From Bathymodiolus brooksi (lineage: Eukaryota; Mollusca; Bivalvia; Mytilida; Modiolidae), in the NCBI GenBank assembly GCA_963680875.1, contig OY804588.1:93242233-93306232 (forward strand): a stretch of DNA of 64,000 nucleotides, given 5' to 3'. This document shows, in pieces, positions 47,206 to 58,834 of the stretch. The position numbers and the translations under genes were made by a program. The stretch's first letter is position 1. The number at the start of each line of letters is the position of its first letter. The notes below the pieces were generated by a model, which worked only from the letters and a program-made list of their open reading frames with translations, was not told the DNA's origin and did not search any database.

Positions 47206-48018
47206 ATATTTGTTAATATTATCGTCACAGTATGTGTTTTCGTGGTATCCATTTTATTTTGATTTCCACAGCGCACGCATTATTTTTGACGTGTCTTCTG
47301 GTTACTATTTATGGAACATAAACAATACGAAAGCTGACATCTGTAAAAAATGATAAAGTTTACTTTTAAAGACGTAAGTACCAAAAAGTATGGTTCAGTA
47401 GGTAGTACTGAACCATACTTTTTGTAATGCCAAAAATGTACTTCATTTATAAAGTAGCTGGAAAAAAATCCAGAAGGGCTATATAAAATTTAACTATGTC
47501 GTCTGCCTCTCAGACACCTGCTCTTCCTGTCATGTAACTATCATGGGGTCACTGATCGTATTTGTAAACAAAAGAGCCGACTGAAATGTGCCTGTTTCTT
47601 ATATAAAATACATGTCACTTTGCAGTGCATTGTGGTTTCAGCACTAATAAAAACATCAAAAGTAAACACAATTTTGAAAGTGGTCATTTTCAAACATTCT
47701 GTTATTTTATTTAGATGTAGTATGATTTGGTAGATGGCCAGAACCATGAAATTTTAAAACCAGCCATTTCCGGATTTTATATTCGTTTCCATCCCGTATA
47801 TCGGCCTTGTTTTTATTTGCTACGGAAACAGATACCGCCATTTTACTGACAACAAAAGTTGCCAGGTAATCGAGAGTATATTAAAATACAAGAATGGCTT
47901 TAAAAACAATCTTATGCACAAAGAAATATTTAACTAGCCATTCTTTGAAAATTCCAATCGTCATATGAATGGAGGGTTAACACTGTTAATCGCTATATCT
48001 GAAAACCGATAACACGAT
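47206..48018. mobile_element. Inserted segment with a perfect hairpin
   Basis: It separates two parts of the endonuclease that should be adjacent (LLDV at about 48018 and the SDCHN block at about 47190). A perfect 19-bp inverted repeat CAAAAAGTATGGTTCAGTA lies at 47382-47400 with its complement at 47406-47424. No terminal repeats were recognised, so the boundaries are approximate. Confidence 0.45.
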
Positions 48019-48990
48019 GGTACATCCAAAAGTGAATTCTTGCAATTTTTCATGAAACATGTAGGTTCTTTTATTAGATTACAAAGATCAAATAGTTCCA
48101 TTAAATCAAAAAGAGTTTCCCCTTTATTTTTACATAAAAGATCATAGTTCAAATCTCCCATCAATAAATAATGATCATATTGTGTAATACATTTGTCAAT
48201 AGTGATTGTTAACTGTTCACTTCTTATCTGACATGCTAGGTGGTCTGTATACACATAAGATGGACCATTTGGTTTTATTCAAAGTTACCTCATATATGAT
48301 ATTTTCTAAGTTTTTACATTCAAGATCGTGTCTCCTCCTAGCTGCCAGCTGGTATGTCTGTCCTAATGAATGCTGCCAAACCTCCTTCATGTGGCATGTA
48401 TATTCCTATCGTGTCTTTCAAGTTTGTAGCCTGATACCTCAAAAATGCTGTTTCTAAAAGAGGAATTTATTTTAGTTTCAGAAATAAATAGCAGATCTAC
48501 AGTTTTCTCATTAAGAAGTTCTTCAATTTCAACAAATTTAAATTTCATGCTGTTTATATTCAAATGAGCTACTATGAATTTTCTAGGATGTTTTTTCTTT
48601 ACATCTTTTAATTCTTCAAAAACTGATTGCTGATTTGTTTCATCAATGTTTATGCTCAACTCAATGTTGGTGTCATTCTCCTGTTCAAAAAAGGAGTCCA
48701 TGAAATGGAATGAGTTGCAATTTTTGCATAGCCATGCATCACTGGTTTTACTAAGTGAGCTATATTCAGAAGGCGATATACTCGCACATTTTATATGCCA
48801 CCAATAATTGCAGCCTTCGCAAAGTACTGCACGGTGAGTTTTAGCTACCGGTTTATAACATTCACCACATGGGTATTTAGGTGGATCAGGATTCAAGGCT
48901 ATGTCCCCACTAATAATAAGTACTGTTATCATTCTGTGATGATTATGTTTCAGGTCTATAGGGATACACATGTAGCTAGATGTTATGCTT

Positions 48991-50396
48991 TATATGATAG
49001 AATAGCATAGCATACTTGTCAAGATTTAGATCAGAAGATAGCCACAATTCATACTTGCTATTTGGAGTCACTGGATGGATCATAAAGTTTGATGTGACAT
49101 GTTGTTTATTTGTTTGTGATTCATCTATGCTATTTACATTCACTGTTATCTGTTCTGCTTTGATGTTGCAGACATACTGATAATACAGTTAATAAAGTTG
49201 AAATCAACCTCTGGATGTTCATTTTGACACAGCTGATTTTTGTTTACATACGAAAATGGAAGTTGTTATGGCGATGCACTGTAGTGGCAAGTAATGTTTA
49301 TCGACCACAAAAGTTATCGTTTTCTTCAAATTTCTTCAGAATTTCAATGTTTTTGAAGTGCTTTTACCCACACTGATCACTCAAACTGTGATAAATTATC
49401 AAAATATTGTATATGCAATCCAAAAAGTAGTAGAACACAAATATTTTTAAGATCCAAGAAAGGTGCAGCCAGTTCGTTGGGCATGCTTCAAAAGTAGTAG
49501 GTCAAATTGATAGGGCCATTAGGGGGCGCTACAATGTAAACATGAAACACTATTGTTCGAAACGTGATCCACAGATAAAAAGGGCACTTGTGTTTACGAA
49601 AAAGATATCCACGTTAGTCATAAAGGGCAGGGCACTGCTACAAATAGAGAAAAAGGGCAGGGCGTCACTCGGACAAGGGAGGGGGGGGGGGGGCACTTCA
49701 CCCTGTAAAAACGGGCCAGCGAGAATACTGGTAATATAGAGCGTAATTGTCTCTAAAAAAAAGTTGTCATATTTTGATCGCTTCGATTCTGCTTCTTTTT
49801 CCACTTCAACTTCAACATGGCCAGAGAATGGTTATTATGCAAGGTTTAACTATTCATAATTATGAAAATGTCATGGAAATGTTTGGAAAACAATGTATTC
49901 TTAAAAAAAACCCATAACAAATACCCACCTGCTGTCATTTCAATATTGACGAATCACGAACATTTCTTGACATTTCATGGCATATCAAACAGGATTACCT
50001 GCCCTTACCTTTTCCATCCCTATTTTTAGTAATTAAAAGCCCAGTGAGAACGGTCTCGTCACTCGTGTAGATATTTCGCTCCGATACAAATAAACAAATA
50101 CAAATGCAAAAAGTTTTATTTTGAGTGTGGCATATATAAGCAATAAACACAAGCTCTAATGAACTTTTTACTGACGTTAGATATTTATTTTTTAGGTCCG
50201 TCCCTAGGCCTAGTATAGGCATCTACATCTATGTTGTTGAATTGCAAAGGGTCTAAGACCCATCACACAAGTATTTAAAGTTCAGTCTTCCAATATGGTG
50301 ATAATATTCATGTGCAGTTTAAAATGAGTGTTTCTTGCATGTTTACGTTTACTCTGTCAAATATGATGTGATCATGAGGCTCCACAACATCTATAT
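48991..50396. other. Unannotated DNA
   Basis: A G-tract flanked by GGGCAGGGC copies lies at 49620-49710. No gene family, RNA or terminal repeat was recognised. Confidence 0.35.
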
Positions 50397-50790
50397 TCAA
50401 CAGCAAGCTATTCCAGTCCTTGATTGTCTAAGGAAAGAAGCTGTATTTATAAGTGTTACTTGATGTTTGTACATTTCTGTATTTCTGTGGATGATGTTGC
50501 CTAGGGCTAGTTGCCCTGTTTTGTTGTTGTACATATCTATATGTATATAATCTGAGGGTAAATCTGGGATATTTATCGCTATCTGATGATGAAAAGCTTT
50601 GTGAAACAAGCATAGCCTTTTAATTTTTCGTCTGGCTTCCAATGATAAAGTTGACCAGTTGCTTGCCCATGGTCGGTGGTTCTCTCCAGGTACTCCGGCT
50701 TCTTCCACCACTAAAACTGGTCACCATGATATAGCTGAAATATTGCTGAAGGTGACATTAAACACCAAAGATCAATCAATCAACCAATGA
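50397..50790 (-). pseudogene. Retrotransposon RT C-terminal fragment plus SINE tail
   Basis: On the minus strand, WSTLSLEARRKIKRLCLFHK, AFHHQIAINIP and a frameshifted RTGIACC-like end correspond to the C-terminal domain of non-LTR reverse transcriptases. Immediately upstream (50665-50790, plus strand) is a SINE 3' core (TATAGCTGAAATATTGCTG) with a (CAAT)n tail. Confidence 0.55.
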
Positions 50791-50918
50791 TGGTAATTTT
50801 AAATCATTAGGTATATTGGCAACTGATCCAGCTCTCAACTGTACTGATGTTTAATGAAACATGCTGATCTTCTTACCATGATTTTCCTGGTATGGATCCC
50901 AAACACTACTTACTTATT

Positions 50919-53900
50919 AGTTCACCTGGACCAAAGGTCCAGGTGAACTATTGCCATCACTTGGCGTCCGTCGTCTGTCGTCTGTCGTCTGTCGTCTGTA
51001 AACTTTTCACATTTCAAGCTTCTTCTCCGAAACCACTTGGCCGATTGGAACCGAACTTAGCAGGAATGTTCCTTGGATGGTCCTCTACAAAGTTACTGTT
51101 TTTCGTTCCAGTCGGATATTCAATATGGCTGCCAGGGCCAATAATATGCTCTGATTGGCTGAAATTTCAAAGATCTTCTTCTCCCAAAGTAATGAACTGA
51201 CTGAACCCAAACTGTAAAGGAATGATCATTGGAATGTCCTTTACCAAGTTACTGTTTTTTATGCCGATCGGAAATCCAAGATGGCCGCCATCGCAGGACA
51301 TAGATTAACATTGGACCCTATGGGAAAATGTTCAAATGCCTTCTTCTCAGAAACTACAAATATGATTAAAGCCAAACTGTACATGAATGTTCATTGGATG
51401 GTCCTCTACAATCTTAAGGTTTTTTGTTCCGATATGAAATTCAAAATGGCGGCTACGGCAGGACTTAGTTTAACATTGGACCCTATGGGGAAAATGTTTC
51501 AAAATGCTTCTTCTCTGAAACCACTTGGACAGTTGAAACCAAACTGCCCAGGAATGATCATTGGAAGGTCCTCTACAAATTTTCTGTTTTTTATGCTGGT
51601 CGGAAATCCAAGATGGCCGCCACCGCAGGACATAGATTAACATTGGACCCTATGGGAAAATGTTCAAATGCCTTCTTCTCAGAAACTACAAATATTATTA
51701 AAGCCAAACTGTACATGAATGTTCATTGGATGGTCCTCTACAATCTTAAGGTTTTTTGTTCCGATATGAAATTCAAAATGGCGGCTACGGCAGGACTTAG
51801 TTTAACATTGGACCCTATGGGAAAAATGTTTCAAAATGCTTCTTCTCTGAAACCACTTGAACAGTTGAAACCAAACTGCCCAGGAATGATCATTGGAAGG
51901 TCCTCTACAAATTTTCTGTTTTTTATGCCGGTCGGAAATCCAAGATGGCCGCCACCGCAGGACATAGATTAACATTGGACCCTATGGGAAAATGTTCAAA
52001 TGCCTTCTTCTCAGAAACTACAAATATTATTAAAGCCAAACTGTACATGAATGTTCATTGGATGGTCCTCTACAATCTTTAGGTTTTTTGTTCCGATATG
52101 AAATTCAAAATGGCGGCTACGGCAGGACTTAGTTTAACATTGGACCCTATGGGAAAAATGTTTCAAAATGCTTCTTCTCTGAAACCACTTGGATAGTTGA
52201 AACCAAACTGCCCAGGAATGATCATTGGAAGGTCCTCTACAAATTTTATGTTTTTTATGCCGGTCGGAAATCCAAGATGGCCGCCACCGCAGGACATAGA
52301 TTAACATTGGACCCTATGGGAAAATATTCAAATGCCTTCTACTCAGAAACTACAAATATGATTAAAGCCAAACTGTACATGAATGTTCATTAGATGGTCC
52401 TCTACAAACTTTACGTTTTTTGTTCCGGTATGAAATTCAAAATGGCGGCTACGGCAGGACTTAGTTTAACATTGAACCCTATGGGAAAAATGTTTCAAAA
52501 CGCTTCTTCTCTGAAACCACTTGGATAATTGAAACCAAACTGCCTAGGAATGATCATTGGAAGGTCCTCTAGAAATTTTATGTTTTTTATGCCGATCGGA
52601 AATCCAAGATGGCCGCCACCGCAATACATAGATTAACATTGGACCCTATGGGAAAATGTTCAAATGCCTTCTTCTCAGAAACTACAAATATGATTAAAGC
52701 CAAACTGTTCATTGGATGGTCCTCTACAATCTTAAGGTTTTTTGTTCCGATATGAAATTCAAAATGGCGGCTACGGCAGAACTTAGTTTAACATTGGACC
52801 CTATGGGAAAAATGTTTCAAAATGCTTCTTCTCTGAAACCACTTGGACAGTTGAAACCAAACTGCCCAGGAATGATCATTGGAAGGTCCTCTACAAATTT
52901 TCCGTTTTTTATGCCGGTCAGAAATCCAAGATGGCCGCCACCGCAGGACATAGATTAACATTGGACCCTATGGGAAAATATTCAAATGCCTTCTACTCAG
53001 AAACTACAAATATGATTAAAGCCAAACTGTACATGAATGTTCATTAGATGGTCCTCTACAAACTTTACGTTTTTTGTTCTGGTATGAAATTCAAAATGGC
53101 GGCTACGGCAGGACTTAGTTTAACATTGGACCCTATGGGAAAAATGTTTCAAAATGCTTCTTCTCTGAAACCACTTGGACAGTTGAAACCAAACTGCCCA
53201 GGAATGATCATTGGAAGGTCCTCTACAAATTTAAGGTTTTTTATGCCGGTCGGAAATCCAAGATGGCCACCACCGCAGGACATAGATTAACATTGGACCC
53301 TATGGGAAAATATTCAAATGCCTTCTACTCAGAAACTACAAATATGATTAAAGCCAAACTGTACATGAATGTTCATTAGATGGTCCTCTACAAACTTTAC
53401 GTTTTTTGTTCTGGTATGAAATTCAAAATGGCGGCTACGGCAGGACTTAGTTTAACATTGGACCCTATAGGAAAAATGTTTCAAAACGCTTCTTCTCTGA
53501 AACCACTTGGATAATTGAAACCAAACTGCCTAGGAATGATCATTGGAAGGTCCTCTACAAATTTTATGTTTTTTATGCCAATCGGAAATCCAAGATGGCC
53601 ACCACCGCAATGCATAGATTAACATTGGACCCTATGGGAAAATGTTCAAATGCCTTCTTCTCAGAAACTACAAATATGATTAAAGCCAAACTGTACATGA
53701 ATGTTCATTGGATGGTCCTCTACAATCTTAAGATTTTTTGTTCCGATATGAAATTCAAAATGGCGGCTACGGCAGGACTTAGTTTAACATTGGACCCTAT
53801 GGGAAAAATGTTTCAAAATGCTTCTTCTCTGAAACCACTTGGACAGTTGAAACCAAACTGCCCAGGAATGATCATTGGAAGGTCCTCTACAAATTTTCTG

Positions 53901-56900
53901 TTTTTTATGCCGGTCGGAAATCCAAGATGGCCGCCACCACAGGACAGATTAACATTGGACCCTATGGGAAAATATTCAAATGCCTTCTACTCAGAAACTA
54001 CAAATATGATTAAAGCCAAACTGTACATGAATGTTCATTAGATGGTCCTCTACAAACTTTACGTTTTTTGTTCAGGTATGAAATTCAAAATGGCGGCTAC
54101 GGCAGGACTTAGTTTAACATTGGACCCTATGGGAAAAATGTTTCAAAACGCTTCTTCTCTGAAACCACTTGGATAATTGAAACCAAACTGCCCAGGAATG
54201 ATCATTGGAAGGTCCTCTACAAATTTTATGTTTTTTATGCCGATCGGAAATCCAAGATGGCCACCACCGCAATACATAGATTAACATTGGACCCTATGGG
54301 AAAATGTTCAAATGCCTTCTACTCAGAAACTACAAATATGATTAAAGCCAAACTGTACATGAATGTTCATTAGATGGTCCTCTACAAATTTTACGTTTTT
54401 TGTTCTGGTATGAAATTCAAAATGGCGGCTACGGCAGGACTTAGTTTAACATTGGACCCTATGGGGAAAATGTTTCAAAATGCTTCTTCTCTGAAACCAC
54501 TTGGACAGTTGAAACTAAACTGCCCAGGAATGATCATTGGAAGGTCCTCTACAAAGTTTCTGTTTTTTTATGCCGATCGGAAATTCAAGATGGCCACCAC
54601 CGCAGGACATAGATTAACATTGGACCCTATGGGAAAATGTTCAAATGCCTTCTTCTCAGAAACTACAAATATGATTAAAGCCAAACTGTACATGAAAGTT
54701 CATTGGATGATTCTCTACAAACAATACGTTTTTTGTTCCGATATGAAATTCAAAATGGCGGCTACGGCAGGACTTAGTTTAACATTGGACCCTATGGGAA
54801 AAATGTTTCAAAACGCTTCTTCTCTGAAACCACTTGGACAGTTGAAACCAAACTGCCCAGGAATGATCATTGGAAGGTCCTCTACAAAGTTTCTGTTTTT
54901 TATGCCGGTCGGAAATCCAAGATGGCCACCACCGCAGGACATAGATTAACATTGGACCCTATGGGAAAATGTTCAAATGCCTTCTTCTCAGAAACTACAA
55001 ATATGATTAAAGCCAAACTGTACATGAATGTTCATTGGATGGTCCTCTACAAACTTTGCGTTTTTTGTTCCGATATAAAATTCAAAATGGCGGCTATGGC
55101 AGGACTTAGTTTAACATTGGACCCTATGGGAAAAATGTTTCAAAACGCTTCTTCTCTGAAACCACTTGGATAATTGAAACCAAACTGCCCAGGAATGATC
55201 ATTGGAAGGTCCTCTACAAGGTGTGTGTTTTTTATGCCGATCGGAAATCCAAGATGGCCACCACCGCAGGACATAGATTAACATTGGACCCTATGGGAAA
55301 ATGTTCAAATGCCTTCTTCTCAGAAACTACAAATATGATTAAAGCCAAACTGTACAAGAATGTTCATTGGATGGTCCTCTACAAACTTTACGTTTTTTGT
55401 TCCGAAATGAAATTCAAAATGGCGGCTACGGCAGGACTTAGTTTAACATTGGACCCTATGGGAAAAATGTTTCAAAATGCTTCTTCTCTGAAACCACTTG
55501 GACAGTTGAAACCAAACTGCCCAGGAATGATCATTGGAAGGTCCTCTACAAAGTGTCTGTTTTTTATGCCGGTTGGAAATCCAAGATGGCCACCACCGCA
55601 GGACATAGATTAACATTGGACCCTATGGGAAAATGTTCAAATGCCTTCTTCTCAGAAACTACAAATATGATTAAAGCCAAACTGTACATGAATGTTCATT
55701 GGATGGTCCTCTACAAACTTTGCGTTTTTTGTTCCGATATAAAATTCAAAATGGCGGCTACGGCAGGACTTAGTTTAACATTGGACCCTATGGGAAAAAT
55801 GTTTCAAAACGCTTCTTCTCTGAAACCACTTGGATAATTGAAACCAAACTGCCCAGGAATGATCATTGGAAGGTCCTCTACAAGGTGTGTGTTTTTTATG
55901 CCGATCGGAAATCCAAGATGGCCACCACCGCAGGACATAGATTAACATTGGACCCTATGGGAAAATGTTCAAATGCCTTCTTCTCAGAAACTACAAATAT
56001 GATTAAAGCCAAACTGTACAAGAATATTCATTGGATGGTCCTCTACAAACTTTACGTTTTTTGTTCCGATATGAAATTCAAAATGGCGGCTACGGCAGGA
56101 CTTAGTTTAACATTGGACCCTATGGGGGAAATGTTTGAAAACGCTTCTTCTCTGAAACCACTAGAACAGTTGAAACCAAACTGCCCAGGAATGATCATTG
56201 GAAGGTCCTCTACAAATTTTATGTTTTTTATGCCGATCGGAAATCCAAGACGGCCACCACCACAATACATAGATTAACATTGGACCCTATGGGAAAATGT
56301 TCAAATGCCTTCTTCTCAGAAACTACAAATATTATTAAAGCCAAACTGTACATGAATGTTCATTGGATGGTCCTCTACAAACGTTAGGTTTTTTGTTCCG
56401 ATATGAAATTCAAAATGGCGGCTACGGCAGGGCTTAGTTTAACATTGGACCCTATGGGAAAAATGTTTCAAAACCCTTCTTCTCTGAAACCACTTGGACA
56501 ATTGAATCCAAACTGCCCAGGAATGATCATTGGAAGGTCCTCTACAAAGTTTCTGTTTTTTTATGCCGATCGAAAATTCAAGATGGCCACCACCGCAGGA
56601 CATAGATTAACATTGGACCCTATGGGAAAATGTTCAAATGCCTTCTTCTCAGAAACTACAAATATGATTAAAGCCAAACTGTCCATATGTGTGTACATTG
56701 GATGGCCCTCTACAAACTTTACGTTTTTTGTTCCGATATGAAATTCAAAATGGCGGCTACGGCAGGACTTAGTTTAACATTGGACCCTATGGGGAAAATG
56801 TTTCAAAACGCTTCTTCTCTGAAACCACTTGGATAATTGAAACCAAACTGCCCAGGAATGATCACTGGAAGGTCCTCTACAAGGTGTGTGTTTTTTATGC

Positions 56901-57488
56901 CGATCGGAAATCCAAGATGGCCACCACCGCAGGACATAGATTAACATTGGACCCTATGGGAAAATGTTCAAATGCCTTCTTCTCAGAAACTACAAATATG
57001 ATTAAAGCCAAACTGTACATGAATGTTCATTGAATGGTCCTCTACAAAATATATACGTTTTTTATTCTGATATGAAATTCAAAATGGCGGCTACGGCAGG
57101 ACTTAGTTTAACATTGGACCCTATGGGAAAAATGTTTCAAAATGCTTCTTCTCTGAAACCACTTGGACAGTTGAAACCAAACTGCCCAGGAATAATCATT
57201 GGAAGTTTCTGTTTTTTATGCCGATCGGAAATCCAAGATGGCTGCCACCACAGGTCATAGTATTAACACAGAACCATATGGGGAAAATACAGAAATATAT
57301 TCTTCTCTGAAGCTATTGCACTGATTGAACCTAAACTGTGCATCAATCATTGGAAGGTCCTTTACAAACTTTGTGTTTTTTATGTTGATCGTAATTCCAA
57401 GATGACGCAGGACATAGTTTTTACATAGGACCAATTGGTTTTTTTTATTACCAGGTGAACGATACAGGCTCTTGAGAGCCTCTGGTTC
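50919..57488 (+). repeat. HINE/pearl-like element with ~18 units of 332 bp (family A), copy 2
   Basis: The head is a perfect palindrome AGTTCACCTGGACC/GGTCCAGGTGAACT (50919-50949), then a GTCTGTC stretch. About 18 tandem 332-bp units follow (51281 to ~57240), each a dimer of ~166-bp halves with CCAAGATGGCCGCC or AAAATGGCGGCTACGG. The tail is CCAGGTGAACGATACAGG with a hairpin like copy 1. Neighbouring units share private variants (for example ATTAGATGGTCC), indicating local amplification. Open frames of 80-191 codons here are repeat artefacts. Confidence 0.85.
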
Positions 57489-57765
57489 AACATTAGGTCT
57501 TACTATCCCTTTGCTCTTTTCTTTATTTCCTCTGGTAATTTGCTGATATTTCTCCTACATGTATGTAAGTCTAGTGATTTATTCGCTTTGGCAACTATGT
57601 TGTCGATATGTGTATCCCATTTCAGGCATTTGAGCGTGTTTGTAAATTGAACTCCTAAAGATAGATTTTGGTCTACATTTTCCAAAATTTGGCTGTGTAT
57701 GGTGTAGTTGTGGTGTTTAATGCCACTTTCAACAATATTTCAGTTATATCGACACGGTTATTTTC
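57489..57765 (-). pseudogene. Small retrotransposon RT fragment and SINE tail
   Basis: The minus-strand frame 57685-57503 reads LGVQFTNTLKC, WDTHIDNIVAKANKSL and RRNISKLPEEIKKRA, as in RT thumb regions. 57695-57765 is a SINE 3' core in inverse orientation (GCCACTTTCAACAATATTTC). Confidence 0.5.
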
Positions 57766-58311
57766 CTAATTACATAATGTTATATATTCATAACTAAGAG
57801 TCATAATACACAAAATATGTCTTTAATTTATCTCCAACACTTCATACAGTACTTCAATGACAGTATTTATATAAATTGATCTTGCAACCAAAAGAATTTT
57901 CAAGTTTCATTGTTTAACTGGAAAAGTTCTGTGATTTCACCCTAGTTGCGGAAGCGTGACTTTTAGCTATGGATTCCCCCCGATTATAAATTTGATTATA
58001 GATTTTCGGTATTCTGACTCCAACATAGGTCTGGCTTTTGTGGTAGTATAAACTCATATGTCAAGTTCGTAGATTAAGTAAATGAATATTATTTGGTTGA
58101 TTAAATATTTCACAAGACTTCACATGTCATGATCTGTTTTTCATAATTTGAGGTGAGAGTTGATTGTTCACTTTGTATTAAAAAGTGTGTACAGGTCTCT
58201 CCTACACATTATAAGTGTCTCCCCATTGCACAATTACCGTATAAACATATCATAAGTTAAGGAATAATTTTTATCTGATCTATAATTAGAATTTTTTCAA
58301 TTTATTATTAG
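57766..58311 (+). promoter_or_regulatory. 5' flank of RO60
   Basis: AT-rich DNA directly upstream of the first recognised coding exon. The sequence TTTTTTCAATTTATTATTAG just before the ATG looks like a splice acceptor, so the transcript probably has a 5' UTR exon further upstream. No core promoter was identified. Confidence 0.4.
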
Positions 58312-58834
58312 ATGGCTTCAGTAGTGGGTGAAGATAAAGATCTGAAAAGATGTCGTAGGTTGTTAAACTATTACACGGAAGGCAGCGTATACAAAATTCT
58401 TGGACGTACTTATAGCAAAGAACATATAGAATGTCTAGTTCATATGCTTGAAGAGAAACGAGGGAAAGAAATTTTAGCCGAAGTGGAAAAATATAATGAA
58501 GATTGTAGTCCAAGTCAAAAAGATATGCTACTGTTCACAGTTGTACTTTGTATGAAGTCTAAAGACAATGAATTAAAACAGCATGCAAACAAGACCTTTT
58601 TACTATTATGTAAAACTGCAAGGGACCTTTTTACATTCTTAGAATTTCACAAGAAACTGTCTAGTGAAACATGTAACCGTGGTTATGGACGTTCATTAAA
58701 GCGCACCTTAACGGAATGGTACAACAGACAGGATCCGATGGAACTAGCTGTTTTAACGATGAAGGAATTCTCACATGGAGGATGGACACATAAAGATGTT
58801 ATATCTTTAGCTCATATCAAGGGAAAATCAGAAG
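58312..58834 (+). CDS. RO60: RO60 exon 1 (first recognised coding exon)
   Basis: ATG at 58312; the donor GAAG|GTAAAA at 58835 splits a Gly codon. Reading through the donor gives only 18 more codons before a stop. Confidence 0.9.

Larger units (their letters stand above)
42363..48990 (-). pseudogene. Non-LTR retrotransposon copy 2 with PHD finger, endonuclease and RT, broken and interrupted
   Basis: Read from 48971 downwards it has a PHD-type zinc finger (YPCGECYKPV, LCEGCNYWWHIKCA, WLCKNC), then the start of an AP-like endonuclease (VAHLNINSM, LFISETKINSSF). Next come MGDLNYDLL (48254-47961), the SDCHN block (about 47165-47205), a linker (47158-46715 and 46702-46440) and RT motifs (NYRPVSILPIPSKNFEKVL; KAFDCLPHDILICKL; QKGVPQGSILGPMLFN; YNYADDNTL), then a C-terminal region to 44280. 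At least four frameshifts are present. Three insertions split it: a family C repeat (45909-46432), ~0.8 kb at about 47206-48018, and the hAT-like element (42391-44261). It was a full-length insertion before decay. Confidence 0.8.

Noticed and set aside
49550..49804. Frame MEKEAESKRSKYDNFF
   Set aside because: It soon runs through a C-tract (PPPPLP) and repeated GGGCAGGGC, so it is probably chance coding.
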